A stretch of 57,772 nt of DNA from Pseudevernia furfuracea (GCA_022315425.1 JAIUPT010000007.1:1-57772); one strand, 5' to 3'; shown: positions 1 through 10,407, counted from the stretch's first letter. Notes: generated from the letters alone by a model not told the origin. Numbers and translations: made by a program.

Positions 1-1529
1 GGTGAGCGTAGACACCTGTCAGAACTAGAAGAATTGCCACCAGCAAATCCTTGCGCTTCAGTTTGTTTTCTCTTGCCAAAGACTCTCGCTCACCTTGCCG
101 CTTGATGCACGACTTTGTGACCCTGTGCGATTCAGAGCCCGCTGTTGTACTATATGCAAATGTGCTGCTAAAATGCATGCTGATGATGACATTGTGATCA
201 ACGTAGGTACACCAAGGCAGCAGCAGCAGCAAATGCAACGCTTGCATATAGGCTGTGCAGGTGTGCAGTCACATTGTAGTATCCTCAGGGCTTACTTTGT
301 GGGCTGTGCATCATTCCCCATTTCTCGTGCAAAACCATTGTTTTAAGGCTGTTGAGCTGGCGCTGCCTATAGAACAGTGTGGGCAAACATGGCTTTGCTG
401 CTGCTGCCAATGCATTGCACAAGGCTTGCTTACACTCAACAGCACTTGGCGCAGAATGTGCATCCTACCTCATAGCTCCTCTGAGCTGTTTCTGGATGAA
501 GTTGCCCAGTTGCAGGCAGCTATCAACGACCACCAAGAGGATGGCAAGACTCAGTGCAGATACGTGTCGTGTTTCTTTCTCTTAGCATATGCTACCGCTT
601 GCGCACCCTGCTGGCGATCGTCACAGTCCGCTGGCATATATGCACACGATAAGGCTTGTGTTCCAGACCAGCCAACGTCTGCCACAGCCGACAGCACAGT
701 ATTGCTCCGGGGGATGTCGACAATGGACTCAACAGAAAGCCCAATGGCGCAACGCCTGATCCCACAAGTTAGTATGTTCAGTATTCGAATCTGACCGGTG
801 GACGGACGCTTGTTGAATATGGGCTTTCAGATCAAGCGTGCGATTGCTTCATGGCAATGGCCTTTGTGGCATATCAGAATGTCTCATGCGCCATACCGGC
901 AAGGTTGGAGAAAGTCTGCTTGCTTTTTGCTTTGACGGCGTAACGAACTCGTCAGTGACAAACGGAATGATTGATGATAACACTAATAACAATGACATTG
1001 TCCTTAGGTTTCCAAGAAAATACCCCCATAAATTTGCTCTCAGCCGCTTTGCCAATTCGGCGGAATGTACAGCCAGCCGCTTCGCGTAATTAGTCATCGC
1101 GAGCTACCGCCGCTTACACGGAGCAAACCGCCGATCACGGGCAGCGTGTCCGTCAGCGCAGCATGATCGATTTGAGCATGTCGTTGCATCATTGCAACGT
1201 CGCGTGCTGCGCTTGAAGCAAAGCTACAATGTCGACTGTACGAGCAGATAGTCAAAGCATTCATAGTGCGATCTCTGCAACAAAGTACTCAGGCCTCCGT
1301 CTGTGCAGCTTGATCAGGTCGCTACAGACAAAAACTGCATAGTCATGAGCGCAGCAGAGCCAAATCAAGGGATGATATCATGGCTCTGATGCATGTGACT
1401 TACACAGGAGAGGACGCCCTGCCTCTGCAACAAGATACTGAAATGTGATCTGAGACTGCTGCTGGATGGTTAAATGCTGTATGCCACGCAAATGTGCTGA
1501 TTGTCAACATACCATTTTATGCCTGTAGC
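1..1529. other. Unassigned left flank
   Basis: I see no recognisable gene. All open frames are short, overlap on both strands and lack a domain I know. CpG is at ordinary density, especially at 1080-1260, in contrast to the sequence that starts near 1560. It may hold short exons of a gene that lies to the left. Confidence 0.4.
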
Positions 1530-4500
1530 ATGAGCGCTCAGGACATCTGGCTGCGCAAGTATCATGAACTGTGGGAGAACTTGAGGAGAACACCAAAAAG
1601 TTCATTTTGCACTGCTTTGTGGAAGTGGCTGGTACATGATCATTGCTAAGTCATGACACACAGGTATAATTGATGTGAGCTGCTATGTGCATTGATGCAG
1701 GCTTGGTGTGACATGAAAGAGCTTTGACACTGTGATACATCCAATTCCCAAATGTGTTATTTTCCTGGAAGATCTGCTGCAAGACATGATTGACAGAAGA
1801 TCCAAAGATCCATTTGGGACAATCAGAGTGGCCAGAAAAGCACTTTCCAAGATCAGGTATCAGCCTGAGATGGCTGCCTAAACCACAGCTGACACTTGAC
1901 ATCTGTGCCTTGCAATCCAGGGAACTGCAAAGAGGGGTGCCTCCACCCTATGGAGAAACAGTTTAGCAAGGAGACCCTCATCAAGTCTGCTAGCAGCAAA
2001 GCATTTGCAGCCACAACAGCAGCTAGAATAGGTGAGCAGACAGTCTTGAATTGGTCCACCTGACATCTGCTCTTTTGTGAGCTCTTCATTACTTCATTGC
2101 AGGTCCTCACAGTGATCCTCTGAGGGATGGCTTTCAGGCCACAAGCTTAGACAGTGATGAAGTTGTGAGACTTCTGGATGCCTGCATAAGGCATCAAGAC
2201 CATTTCAATGGATTCAAAGTTGCAGCAATGGTTTTGTTGGGCACAGCAATGGGATTTAGGGGTAAGCTGTGCAGCTGCTGTCCACTGATGCATCTAGTTG
2301 TGACTTGCTGCTTTAACAATGCAGGTGATGACCTGATGGATGCAAAGCCCAGCTTACTTGCTCTGACTCCAGTTGTGCGCTGTGTACCTGTGCCAATGCA
2401 AGTGGTAACATGGTAAGCTCAGCAGAACTTCTGTGAGACTGCATGCATGCTGTGTCAGGACAAGGATGCTGAGGACTGACTCACCATGCTGTTCTGCAGT
2501 TCCCTCAGGACAGGCAAGGTTAATGCTTATGGATGGCTGAGGTACTCAGGCTTTGCTAGACACAAAGACCCCCAGCTTGATGCAGCTGGAGCTCTTGCTG
2601 ATCTGCTTGTGTTCAGTCTCAATCTGACTGGCTTGGACATCCTGCAGAAGATAGAGAATCAAGACAACAGCTGGTAGCTGATGACATAATCTTCATGACT
2701 CTTGCATGTGTTCAATCATCCTGACAGAAGAAATGTGCATGTAGCTAGACTGATACATGCAGTATGCAGGTGGAGCTACAGGTTACTTTTCAAGGACTTT
2801 TCAAGGACTTTCAATTGTGGCATGCTGACAAGAAGCAGGACAGGAATGCCCTAGCAAAACCTCTTTTGAGCATCCTAAAAGAGGTGGAGGGAGGACCTAT
2901 TGTGAAGAGCAAAGTGTTGCATTTGTTCAGGTGAGTCCCTTGCCTATATCTTGACATTTCACCTACTTCAACACTGATTGCTCTTTCATCATGGATGCAG
3001 GGACATTGGAGTGATCCTGCTTGCCAGTGGAGGTGCTGGGCTAGAGCTGCTGCAGATTTGGGGGTAATCATGCATCCTTTCATGTATTTAGCCATGCATA
3101 CAAGGCATGACTTCTTGTGTGTCACTTTGAGTCAGTAACCTTGCATGTTGAAATGCAGTCACTGGGCAAAGGGCTCACTTGGCCAGGCTTATATAGAGAA
3201 AAATCCTCTAGCAGCACTGCAAGCCTTTGCCATTGCCAGTGGTTGGGAGCAGTCCAGCTTCATGAGGAGGCACTTCCTTGGGAGAGCCCTGGTGAGGAGA
3301 AATAAACAGAACTGACTTTTGACCTGCATGCAGAAAACATCATGTCAGGTGCACACAAATTGACTTGAGCAAGGCTCATGAATGAAAAAACATGGATTCA
3401 TTGGCACTCATACAGCTGGTAGCAAGCAACAGTTCTGAAGTAAAGGCTCATTATGCAGGTCACAGTTCCTCCTGACTGGATAAATGCTATCTTTCCTGGA
3501 GTCAAGAGACTGCTTGAGAAGGTGCAGGCAAGGAATGCCAGAATACAGTCTGGAAAGGGACAAGCAGATGACTTGATTTCTGACAGGGCTGCTGAAGGAT
3601 TTCTGCAGACAGTGTTGTACACTGGCATCTGCTTTTGGCAGAACTTGCCATTCAGAACTCAGAGGTGACTGGCATTGCACACCTTGCTTGCTGCTCATCT
3701 ACTACCAAACATCACAAAACATATAACCATGGACTTTCTCTACAGGTATGGGCTGGCATATGTGTTACACAGACTGCCTGCTGTTGCAAATATCATTGTG
3801 ACACCAGAGTACCTTCACTTTACACAGCAGGTCATGTCTAGCCATGACAAGGCTAATAGGCAGGCAGAAATGGATGTGAGTCCTGCAATGGGAGATATGC
3901 TGACAGACATGCAGGGCTGCTTGAAACAGCTCTGTGGCAACTCTGCAGTTGGGAATCCAGAAGCTGTGGCTCAGCTGATTGCTGAAAAGATGGCAGCAAT
4001 GAACATCAGAGTACAGGACAGCTGTGATGATGTGCTTGCCTTACCAGAACCAGTGCAAACTGCAGCTGCAGAACCTCAAGTGCACCCTCCACAAGAGGCC
4101 CTTGACTTGAAGAGTGGCTTGATACAGGCACCAATACTTTATGACACAAGTGGCAGCATCAGCTCCATCCCACTTGCATGGTCAGAGTGGAACCATGGGT
4201 CCACCACCATTGCAGAGAGGGTCAAGCAGATAAAGGCTGACCCTGCTTTGGTGCTAGGCAAACGGAACTCCAGCCTGCACAAAAAGAACAGGCACCTGCC
4301 TCAGCTCATTGAGTCTATGGTTCAGCTGGGGGCAACTGAAGCCATAGCAGTCAACCTTTTTGTCCAGATTGCAGAGAGCATGTCACTCACCTTGGACCAG
4401 ATGAGAGAAGGGGCAAGACTGCTTGCTGGTAACACAGCAAAACAGGACCATCACACAATCACAGCTGAGACCACAATCACTTTGGGACAATACAGACAGG

Positions 4501-4565
4501 CTGTGCACTGGGCTTGTCAACAAATCAGAAGCACAGCACTGCATAGAGCCATGTCATCAGGGTAG
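1530..4565 (+). pseudogene. Crypton/Ndc10-type tyrosine recombinase with GCR1-like C-terminus, frameshifted
   Basis: DNA-cutting enzyme of a Crypton-class transposon. Exons I can phase: about 1717-1856, 1921-2031, 2103-2261, 2325-2412, 2500-2673, 2782-2930, 3001-3063, 3159-3291, 3459-3664 and 3746-4565, all with GT-AG introns; a first exon from the ATG at 1530 is possible. The catalytic set is visible in order: Arg in MGFRGDD across the 2261/2325 junction, RHKDP near 2550, HLFR at the 2930/3001 junction, then GHW and the Tyr in QAYIEKNP near 3185. Next come PPDWINAIFPG, typical of the Ndc10/Crypton family, and a GCR1-like block (LAWSEWNHG near 4175, then an RxxxHKKNR-rich stretch). Two lesions break the frame: a T-run at 1962-1965 and an exact 11-bp tandem duplication at 2787-2808. 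CpG is nearly absent. The family call is firm; the 5' end is not. Confidence 0.85.
2787..2808 (+). repeat. 11-bp exact tandem duplication inside the recombinase
   Basis: TTTTCAAGGAC occurs twice in a row (2787-2797 and 2798-2808). Removing one copy restores a single frame reading WLLFKDFQLWHADKK across the exon 2673/2782 junction, so the duplication is a frameshifting lesion. Confidence 0.85.
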
Positions 4566-5085
4566 CTGAGGCACACCTGACAAAGCCACATAGCCCAGCA
4601 GCTGACACAGCCACTGTTCCTAGCTTGTTTTCACTTGCTGCCTTGATGTGGTCCTTTTGACAATTGCTAGGACTTGCTGCTATCCTGCAGTACATGTTGG
4701 ATTCACACTTCAACGTGTATTTGATAGACTGAACATCTGTTTTGAAACTTGTTTATGAGTTTATGTGCATGATTGGCAAGTGTGACATGATCAAACCTGC
4801 TTGATTGAGGCATCACAAATTGCCCTGCATGTGCAAACAGCAAGCATGTCCACAGGCCTTCAGGGTTCCCCCCTTCATCATGCATGGTGTGGAAGCTGTG
4901 ATATGACTGATGCTGATCTGCCATTGCAAGCTAATAAAAGGAAACATCATGTCTGCATCAGCAAAGTGTCACTGCAGTCCTGAATACTACAAAATTGATT
5001 GTATTTGAGGTGAACAGTCAGTGAGTGCCATGGAGGCCTGCTGTGAAACAGTAGACATGAGCACCCCAGCAGCTGAAATTTCATC

Positions 5086-5442
5086 CAGCAGTTTGTCAAA
5101 CAACAGGAAAGTTACCAAGGAGCCTGTGTGAAGCTGACTGGTGAGAAAGGGTACCACAGTGTGGACTCAGGAGCAAGATATCACTTCATCATAGGGCTTA
5201 TCATAGACTTGGATGACAAGACAGTTCAAATGGAGATCACAGAAGGCCACTATTTCCAAGCCTTGGCTCCATTGCATCAGTACGTATTGGATGCTTTAGG
5301 GTTTGAGCAAGGCAGAGCTCCTGTCTTCAGCTATGAAGATACAGATGCACTCATTCTCCACTCAAAGCTGGCAGCAGCTGTGATTGACACTGTATTGAGT
5401 ATGCAGAAAGCCATGTCTGCCAGCAGGCTCAGATCAACATGA
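5086..5442 (+). CDS. Unrecognised ORF, possible element cargo
   Basis: The frame is open from about 5077 to the TGA ending at 5442, with no ATG at its start. A likely splice acceptor (catccag) ends at 5087, so this looks like a last exon. The product is about 115 residues and mixed alpha/beta, beginning QQFVKQQESYQGACVK. It contains RYHFIIGLIIDLDDK, then EGHYFQALAPLHQYVLDALG, and ends in basic residues. It lies between the Crypton recombinase and the SAP-like gene, inside the CpG-poor zone. I do not recognise the family. The clean 115-codon frame in a region full of lesions suggests it may have been under selection. Confidence 0.4.
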   Translation, partial: QQFVKQQESYQGACVKLTGEKGYHSVDSGARYHFIIGLIIDLDDKTVQMEITEGHYFQALAPLHQYVLDALGFEQGRAPVFSYEDTDALILHSKLAAAVIDTVLSMQKAMSASRLRST

Positions 5443-5490
5443 TCTGCTCACAGCCCATGAGACATTTCAGCAAACAAACAGAAAGAAAAC

Positions 5491-5519
5491 AAACATGAAA
5501 GATATCCCCCTTCATGTTT
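5491..5519. other. Small inverted repeat between convergent ORFs
   Basis: AAACATGAA at 5491-5499 pairs with TTCATGTTT at 5511-5519 around an 11-base loop. It lies between the end of the plus-strand ORF (5442) and the minus-strand ORF that ends at 5713. A role in 3' end formation is possible but not shown. Confidence 0.25.
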
Positions 5520-5712
5520 ATTACATGCTAACATGCAGGTCAGTGCTTTGCTCAGAAGCACCTGCTCCATGACACTACTCACTCTTGCATGCATTTTCTG
5601 GCTCACAAGCAGAGCCTCTTCTCATAGCTTTGAATGACCACTATGTTTCAGTTGAGTTCAGTACACACTGCAAGAAGTTGCCTGGTACAGGTGACCAGGA
5701 AAGGTAGACAAT

Positions 5713-6285
5713 TCACTGCAGCCCAACAGCCACATCCATCAAGCTCTTGATGAGTTGTGCTTTGGTGGCTGTGACTGAGGGTGTCACTCCAGTGTAGTGT
5801 TGCACCAGGCCTACAAGCTCACCTCTACTGAGCTTTTGAAACCTCCACAGCTTGGCAGTCTTCAGGATATCTGGATTCATATAGTCTTGCACTCCCAAGC
5901 TGCCAGCTGAGCCAGATGCAGATCCACCAGATTGGTTTGAGCTGCTGACTTCTGGGCTTCCAGCTCTGCCTGCAGCACCACTCACACTGTTTGTCAGGCT
6001 GCTGTGATTGCTCGAAGGCAGGTGTGCTAGCACGTCTCTGATACTTCTTGGTTATCTTGCACAAAGGTGGGAGGACTTAGCAATGACCTTCTGTTGTGTG
6101 ATGATCAAGCCTGATGCAAGAGCTTGTTTCATGCTGTCCTCAGCTACATCAAAAGGATTTAGGGGAAGTGCTGATGCAGATAAAGACACACCTCTTGTGC
6201 CAACTGTGATGATGACAGCTTCCTTGACTGCCTTATCATCCACTGTCACTGTGATGGTAGAATGTCCAGAGCTTGTTCAAGAGCT
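5713..6285 (-). pseudogene. SAP-like domain protein with in-frame stop
   Basis: Two minus-strand frames, 6285-6052 and 6051-5713, are in the same register and are separated only by a TAA at 6054-6052. The upstream part has ITVTVDDKAVKEAVIITVG and QQKVIAKSSHL. The downstream part is a Ser/Gly-rich linker followed by a C-terminal helix-turn-helix-like stretch, LWRFQKLSRGELVGLVQHY then ATKAQLIKSLMDVA. That spacing of Leu, Glu/Gln-Leu and Lys resembles SAP or Rho-N nucleic-acid-binding domains; this is a resemblance seen by eye. The stop may reflect decay, or lie in an unrecognised intron. The neighbouring genes are recombinases, so a DNA-binding accessory role is conceivable. Confidence 0.45.
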
Positions 6286-6900
6286 GACATGTTGTCCATG
6301 ACTGCGGTTATGAGCTGGACAGGCTTCAAGAGATTGTCAGAGGCTCTGAAAGGCTTCAGAGGTGACAAGCGGCTGCATCAAGCTAACTCAGTTGACTCAC
6401 TGTAAAAGTGTCATCGATTTTTGTGAAAAGTTTTTGTGGGTATTGCAAAATCAATGATAATCTGACACTGCTCAAGTTGCCAGCTGAGATCTGCCTCAAT
6501 GGATTCAAGTGAACAGGAAGCATTCAAGCAGCTGCAGCAATGTGTTGGCATGTTCTCATACACAAAATCAGCTGTCCTGGCTGGGTGGTGAGAACTGGCA
6601 GGCAAGGAATGTATTACCTGCATGAGGAAAGCTCTCTCTCATTTTCAAAACCCTGGGGGCTGCCAGAGTAGCAGATGCATGCCCTGAAGCGGAATGCTCA
6701 CCATGACATGATAGGCACAGCCATGATGATGAAGAGGATGATGAGGATGAAAGAGAGAAGTGAGATCCTCCAGCCTTTGCTGCTGTCTTGATGGGGTGAT
6801 TGGCCAGCTGCACAAGCAAGTGAAGAGCTTAGAGTCATACCAAGGGCAACCTCAGGTGTCTGTAGAGGCAGCTGCAGTGTCCAAAGCAAGATTGTAGACA
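6286..6900. other. Unassigned stretch inside the CpG-poor zone
   Basis: A minus-strand open frame at 6623-6411 reads Cys-rich then acidic (SLESIEADLSWQLEQCQ). It could be an upstream exon of the SAP-like gene. A plus-strand stretch near 6715-6760 encodes a run of Asp/Glu in one frame. Nothing here can be assigned. Confidence 0.3.
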
Positions 6901-6910
6901 TGTATGATGT

Positions 6911-7475
6911 TTGTGCATATGTGCATGTGGACAAGGCAAGATTGACACTGACACAGGAAGACACCCTGTTGCAGAGATCAACAAAGCTGCGCAGCCAACT
7001 CCTGCTGGCCACTTGTGCAGTTTTGCTCAAAATGTCTTGCACAGATCTAGCTACACATCTGGATACAGACAACACTGCATGTATACCCTACTGCAAGAGC
7101 TTAGACACAATGGTGCTCAGTCACCTGCTCTGGCTATGCTGGTTGAGGCCTTTGCTCCCAAGAGCTTGGAGAAAGGAGCTTGACAGACAAAAGGCTCTGA
7201 AAGATGATGTTGACACTGATCTGTATGCAATAAGCATTGGTGAACAAGACATAGCACAAGCCTCTGAAGAGGAAGGCTCACCAGTAGGGGATGATTTTGT
7301 GATTCCTGAAGACCCTGAAATGGCAGAGCTGTCCCTCAAGATGCAGAAGATTTCCGACCTTGTTCCTGTGAGCAAAAGAGACTGTGTGGAACATGCTGTA
7401 GCAAATGCTTTGGGTGAAGGACTGGACAGATTGATAGAATGCTTAAAGCCTTTGAGAGCAAATATGCCACAGTAA
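6911..7475 (+). pseudogene. Unrecognised ORF with one frameshift
   Basis: The first part reads in one frame from about 6911 (DTDTGRHPVAEINKAAQP ... NGAQSPALAMLVEAFAPKSLEK) and stops at 7183. The second part continues in another frame from about 7160 (ELDRQKALKDDVDTDLYAIS ...) to a TAA at 7473-7475. The two join naturally near 7170-7180, which indicates a small indel and not two genes. The product would be about 185 residues, helical, with an acidic middle (QASEEEGSPVGDDFVIPEDP). I know no matching family. It sits between the two recombinases and may be element cargo. Confidence 0.4.
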
Positions 7476-7651
7476 ATATCATGAGGCCTGGCTTTGTGCA
7501 TTCAGCAAGCTATCTCAGGACATGACTCAGCTGAGGCAGACCCTGAGGAGCATTAGCTATAGGAACCTACAATATTTGCCCAAGGATGTGCTGCAAACAG
7601 GCTGAAGCACATACAAATGCAATTTTAATTGGAGAGCATGTGTCATCAACA

Positions 7652-7853
7652 GCAAATTTGAACATTCCCACAAATTTGCACCTTTCTTGATCAGATAGCA
7701 AAAATTGCAAAAACTGGAACAAGGTGGTGTTTTGATGAATTTTTGGTAATATGAAACTGAAAGTATGCTTGTGTTCAAAATTACTGATGGTTTGTGATAT
7801 GGGCATTTGATAATTGTATGGCAATTTGTGCCAATTTACAATATGCAAATTTG
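7652..7853. repeat. AT-rich segment with iterated GCAAATTTG
   Basis: GCAAATTTG occurs at 7652-7660, as its inverted complement at 7671-7679, and again at 7845-7853, with related CAATTTG words between. The segment has no gene on either strand and ends just before a perfect 11-bp inverted repeat upstream of the second recombinase. The arrangement is iteron-like, but no function can be read from it. Confidence 0.4.
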
Positions 7854-7857
7854 GTGT

Positions 7858-7884
7858 TGTTGGGATCCAGCTGGGATCCCAACA
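7858..7884. other. 11-bp perfect inverted repeat with 5-bp spacer
   Basis: TGTTGGGATCC at 7858-7868 and its exact complement GGATCCCAACA at 7874-7884 flank the spacer AGCTG. It lies 32 bases before the likely ATG (7917) of the second tyrosine recombinase. The size of arms and spacer is close to that of known tyrosine-recombinase core sites such as dif or FRT, so a recombination-site role is possible but unproven. Confidence 0.5.
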
Positions 7885-7916
7885 GAACAAATTTCACACA
7901 TGCAGCCAGAGACTGC

Positions 7917-9012
7917 ATGGCAAGCATTGACAATGTAGATCCAATGATACAAGCTATCATGAGAGCTGATCACCCTGAGCAAGGAGACACGCATAGGCTA
8001 CTCCAAAAGGCTGGCTCTCATTGCAACAGCAGCAAGAAACAAAGAACTTCAACCAGTCTTGACCCTGCACCCACAAAAAGTGCTGAACTGGATCTTCAGG
8101 AGCTACACAGAAGTTGGTACACAAAGAACCATGATTGTAGCCATCCTTGCTGCATACAAGCTGTTGAACCTGAAGACAACACAACAAGCTAGCTATGCAA
8201 TGTATTTGGAACAGTATGAGAGACTAGATGCACAGTTTGAGAGATAGGGCAAAAGGACAATGTACCCACTGAGAGGCAAAGGGCAGGGTTTGTGAGCTAT
8301 GTGGAGCTACAACAGGTCAGAAAGAAGCTTACCTTTGGAAGCAAAGAGAGGCTGCTGCTGTCATTCTATGGTGGGTGCATCCCTCCTCTCAGGAATGATC
8401 TCCATGCTTGTGCCATACAACTGCTGAAGTGTGATGATGATGAGGCTGCTCAACAAGCGTTGCTGCACCAGGTGACACCAAATGAGATTACTGCTTCCAG
8501 TTGACAGAAACTCAGCAGGATTTTTGATCCTGAGAGACTTCAAGGACCCAAGATAGAAAGCATCCAGTGTTGTACACAGGTCTTTGGGGTCTGAGCTCAC
8601 AAGGGAGCTCAGAGCTAGTCTAGAGAAAGATCCAGACCCTTTTTGTTCACAGAAAGCAACACTGCAAAGCCATACACGCACAGTGGCATTCGCCATGTAC
8701 GCAAGACGCACCTTGCAGAAGCTTTTCGGAAAGCCGTGCACGCTGACTTTGCTGAGACACAGCTATATCAGTCACATGCTCGCCTACGGTCAGCTGACCA
8801 TCAGAGACCGAGAACAGTTGGCCGCCGAGATGTGTCATTCGCCTGCGACACAAGCACAGTATCAGTGGATTGAGCCGAGGCAACGCATCAACGGCTCTTC
8901 CATGCAAGAGACAAACTTTCGAAACGTCCCTGCCATTGAACCAGCAAGTGTGAGGCTGCGGCAAACTACCATACGTCGAGGACCCACGACTTCTTACGTG
9001 AATAGATGTTAG
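7917..9012 (+). pseudogene. Polinton-like-virus/virophage-type tyrosine recombinase, broken
   Basis: A second tyrosine recombinase unrelated to the Crypton one. From the ATG at 7917 the reading moves through several frames. An N-terminal core-binding part has HPQKVLNWIFRSY and TQRTMIVAILAAYKLL, then a stop at 8245-8247. LLLSFYGGCIPPLRNDLH near 8355-8405 carries the first catalytic Arg. An in-frame TAG lies near 8553, and FLFTESNTAKPYTHS is in an adjacent frame. The C-terminus has LLRHSYISHML, the His of AAEMCHS and the Tyr of TQAQYQWIE near 8865. This order matches integrases of Polinton-like viruses, virophages and related algal elements. No capsid or packaging gene was recognised nearby. 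CpG depletion stops inside this gene, near 8640. Confidence 0.75.
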
Positions 9013-9263
9013 GATGACAGCAAAGCATGTCCAGATGTGCAGCTGAGCGACCCTGCTCTTCCCACAGCCCAACATGTTTGCGTCAGATTCTTCTGAATGA
9101 GAAGAAGATGTGGTTCCAATGAACGACAACTTGCGATGGCATCAGCAATACAACACATAGTGCCATCGACGCAGGGCGCAGAATATTGCAGAATTCACAC
9201 TTGACTCGGTTGTTCTGGTAAAGAGCTCAGCATGACCAAGCCTTGGGGCTATATGTGCTTCCG

Positions 9264-9698
9264 ATGGAGGGACAGCCAGAGTTCGAAGAGGTCCCCTACG
9301 ATGCCTGGAACGATCGATTCGGTTGGACATTCGGCAATGCAGAAGGCCTATTGAGGCAACGTACGTCACAGACGACCCGCGAGGTCCAGCTGCGTACATC
9401 GTTGTACGCTGAGGACCTTGAAGGCAGACTCCACTTGGAAGAGCCAAGGGTGAACCCGCGGGTTAGTGGACTCCCGCCATACGTGCCTTTCTTGCGAGGC
9501 ACCGTCGTCGCCTCCTACTTGCAAGCAGGAGATGGCAGGGAATTGCCCTTGAACGTGGCAACTCTGTATGGCAAGACAGGCATCGAAGCCATCGTGGGAA
9601 AGCCGTCGTTGGCGTTTCATTTGGATGGCATTCCGTGTAACATGAACTACCTCAAGCGCAAGGTTGCCGAAGTTCAAAACATGCCCAAAGAGGAGTGA
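9264..9698 (+). CDS. Hypothetical protein, 144 residues
   Basis: Single open frame from the ATG at 9264 (MEGQPEFEEVPYDAWNDRFG) to a TGA ending at 9698. It has normal CpG, unlike the neighbouring 7 kb. The product is soluble, with acidic and Arg-rich patches, RVSGLPPYVPFLRGTVVASY in the middle and a Lys-rich end (NYLKRKVAEVQ). There is no signal peptide or membrane segment, and I do not recognise the family. It follows the second recombinase by about 250 bases on the same strand and could belong to the same element or to its insertion site. Confidence 0.45.
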   Translation: MEGQPEFEEVPYDAWNDRFGWTFGNAEGLLRQRTSQTTREVQLRTSLYAEDLEGRLHLEEPRVNPRVSGLPPYVPFLRGTVVASYLQAGDGRELPLNVATLYGKTGIEAIVGKPSLAFHLDGIPCNMNYLKRKVAEVQNMPKEE

Positions 9699-9895
9699 CA
9701 TCGCTGGATAGTCTGCCTTTCCGATCGATTGTAAGACTTTGCGTTGTTCAGAACATTTAGACTCCAATGTTCGAGAGGAGAGAGAGAGAAATGGTTACAC
9801 GCTTTAGCCAGGCCAACAAGTCTGATCACGTGGTTGAGTGCGAGGACCCCAACAATCCTGGAACATGAATGAATCATAGCCCTAGTAAATTAGTC

Positions 9896-10207
9896 TCAGA
9901 CATCAAGGAAATCAAGGCAATCAAGGATGAAACTGAAAACCTGCATGTGGTCCTTCTGTCCAAAAAAAGATCTCATAGTGTCAGTGCCAGGTGTAAACAA
10001 AGCTGCATACTGTTGTCTGAAAGGCCGTAAAGCAGGACACTCAAAAACAACATGCATCTCATCTGCAACAGATCTATCAGCACAATGAGAACACACCCTG
10101 TGCGATGTGAGCAGGCAAGGCTTTGATGCGCGATGTAGGACGAGCAAAAGCTGTTTTGATGCACGTCATATGCTTCGCTGAACGGTCTGTTGTTGTCAGT
10201 GTACAAT
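9896..10207 (-). mobile_element. 3' end of a LINE-like retrotransposon (reverse transcriptase C-terminal zinc finger)
   Basis: On the minus strand the frame beginning near 10147 reads CSHCADRSVADEMHVVFECP, a C-x2-C ... H-x4-C finger followed by LRPFRQQYAALF. This is the usual end of non-LTR reverse transcriptases. An adjacent frame upstream (10206-10120) reads EAYDVHQNSFC and seems to be its continuation after a frameshift. The polymerase palm and the endonuclease are absent, so this is a short truncated remnant. Confidence 0.6.
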
Positions 10208-10407
10208 TGTGTGAAATGTTGACAACTTACAAAATTTGAAAAGTGTCATAGCATGGCATCGTTGTTCGCTTTGAAGACGAACGTCTCGCAATCGACATCG
10301 ATGTCGATCATCGCCAAATCACGGGCAAACGCTGCGTATCGACGATACTCAGCCGTTTGCTTTCGTGTTTGGACTCAACGGACTCGCCCTTGTAGGATCA
10401 AAGAGAC

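Noticed and set aside
2165..4565. Several separate small genes instead of one spliced recombinase
   Set aside because: Motif order, GT-AG borders and matching phases across the junctions tie the pieces into one gene.
1530..9700. A complete integrated Polinton-like virus or virophage
   Set aside because: Only an integrase of that type is recognisable. I found no major or minor capsid, packaging ATPase, protease or polymerase, and no terminal inverted repeats.
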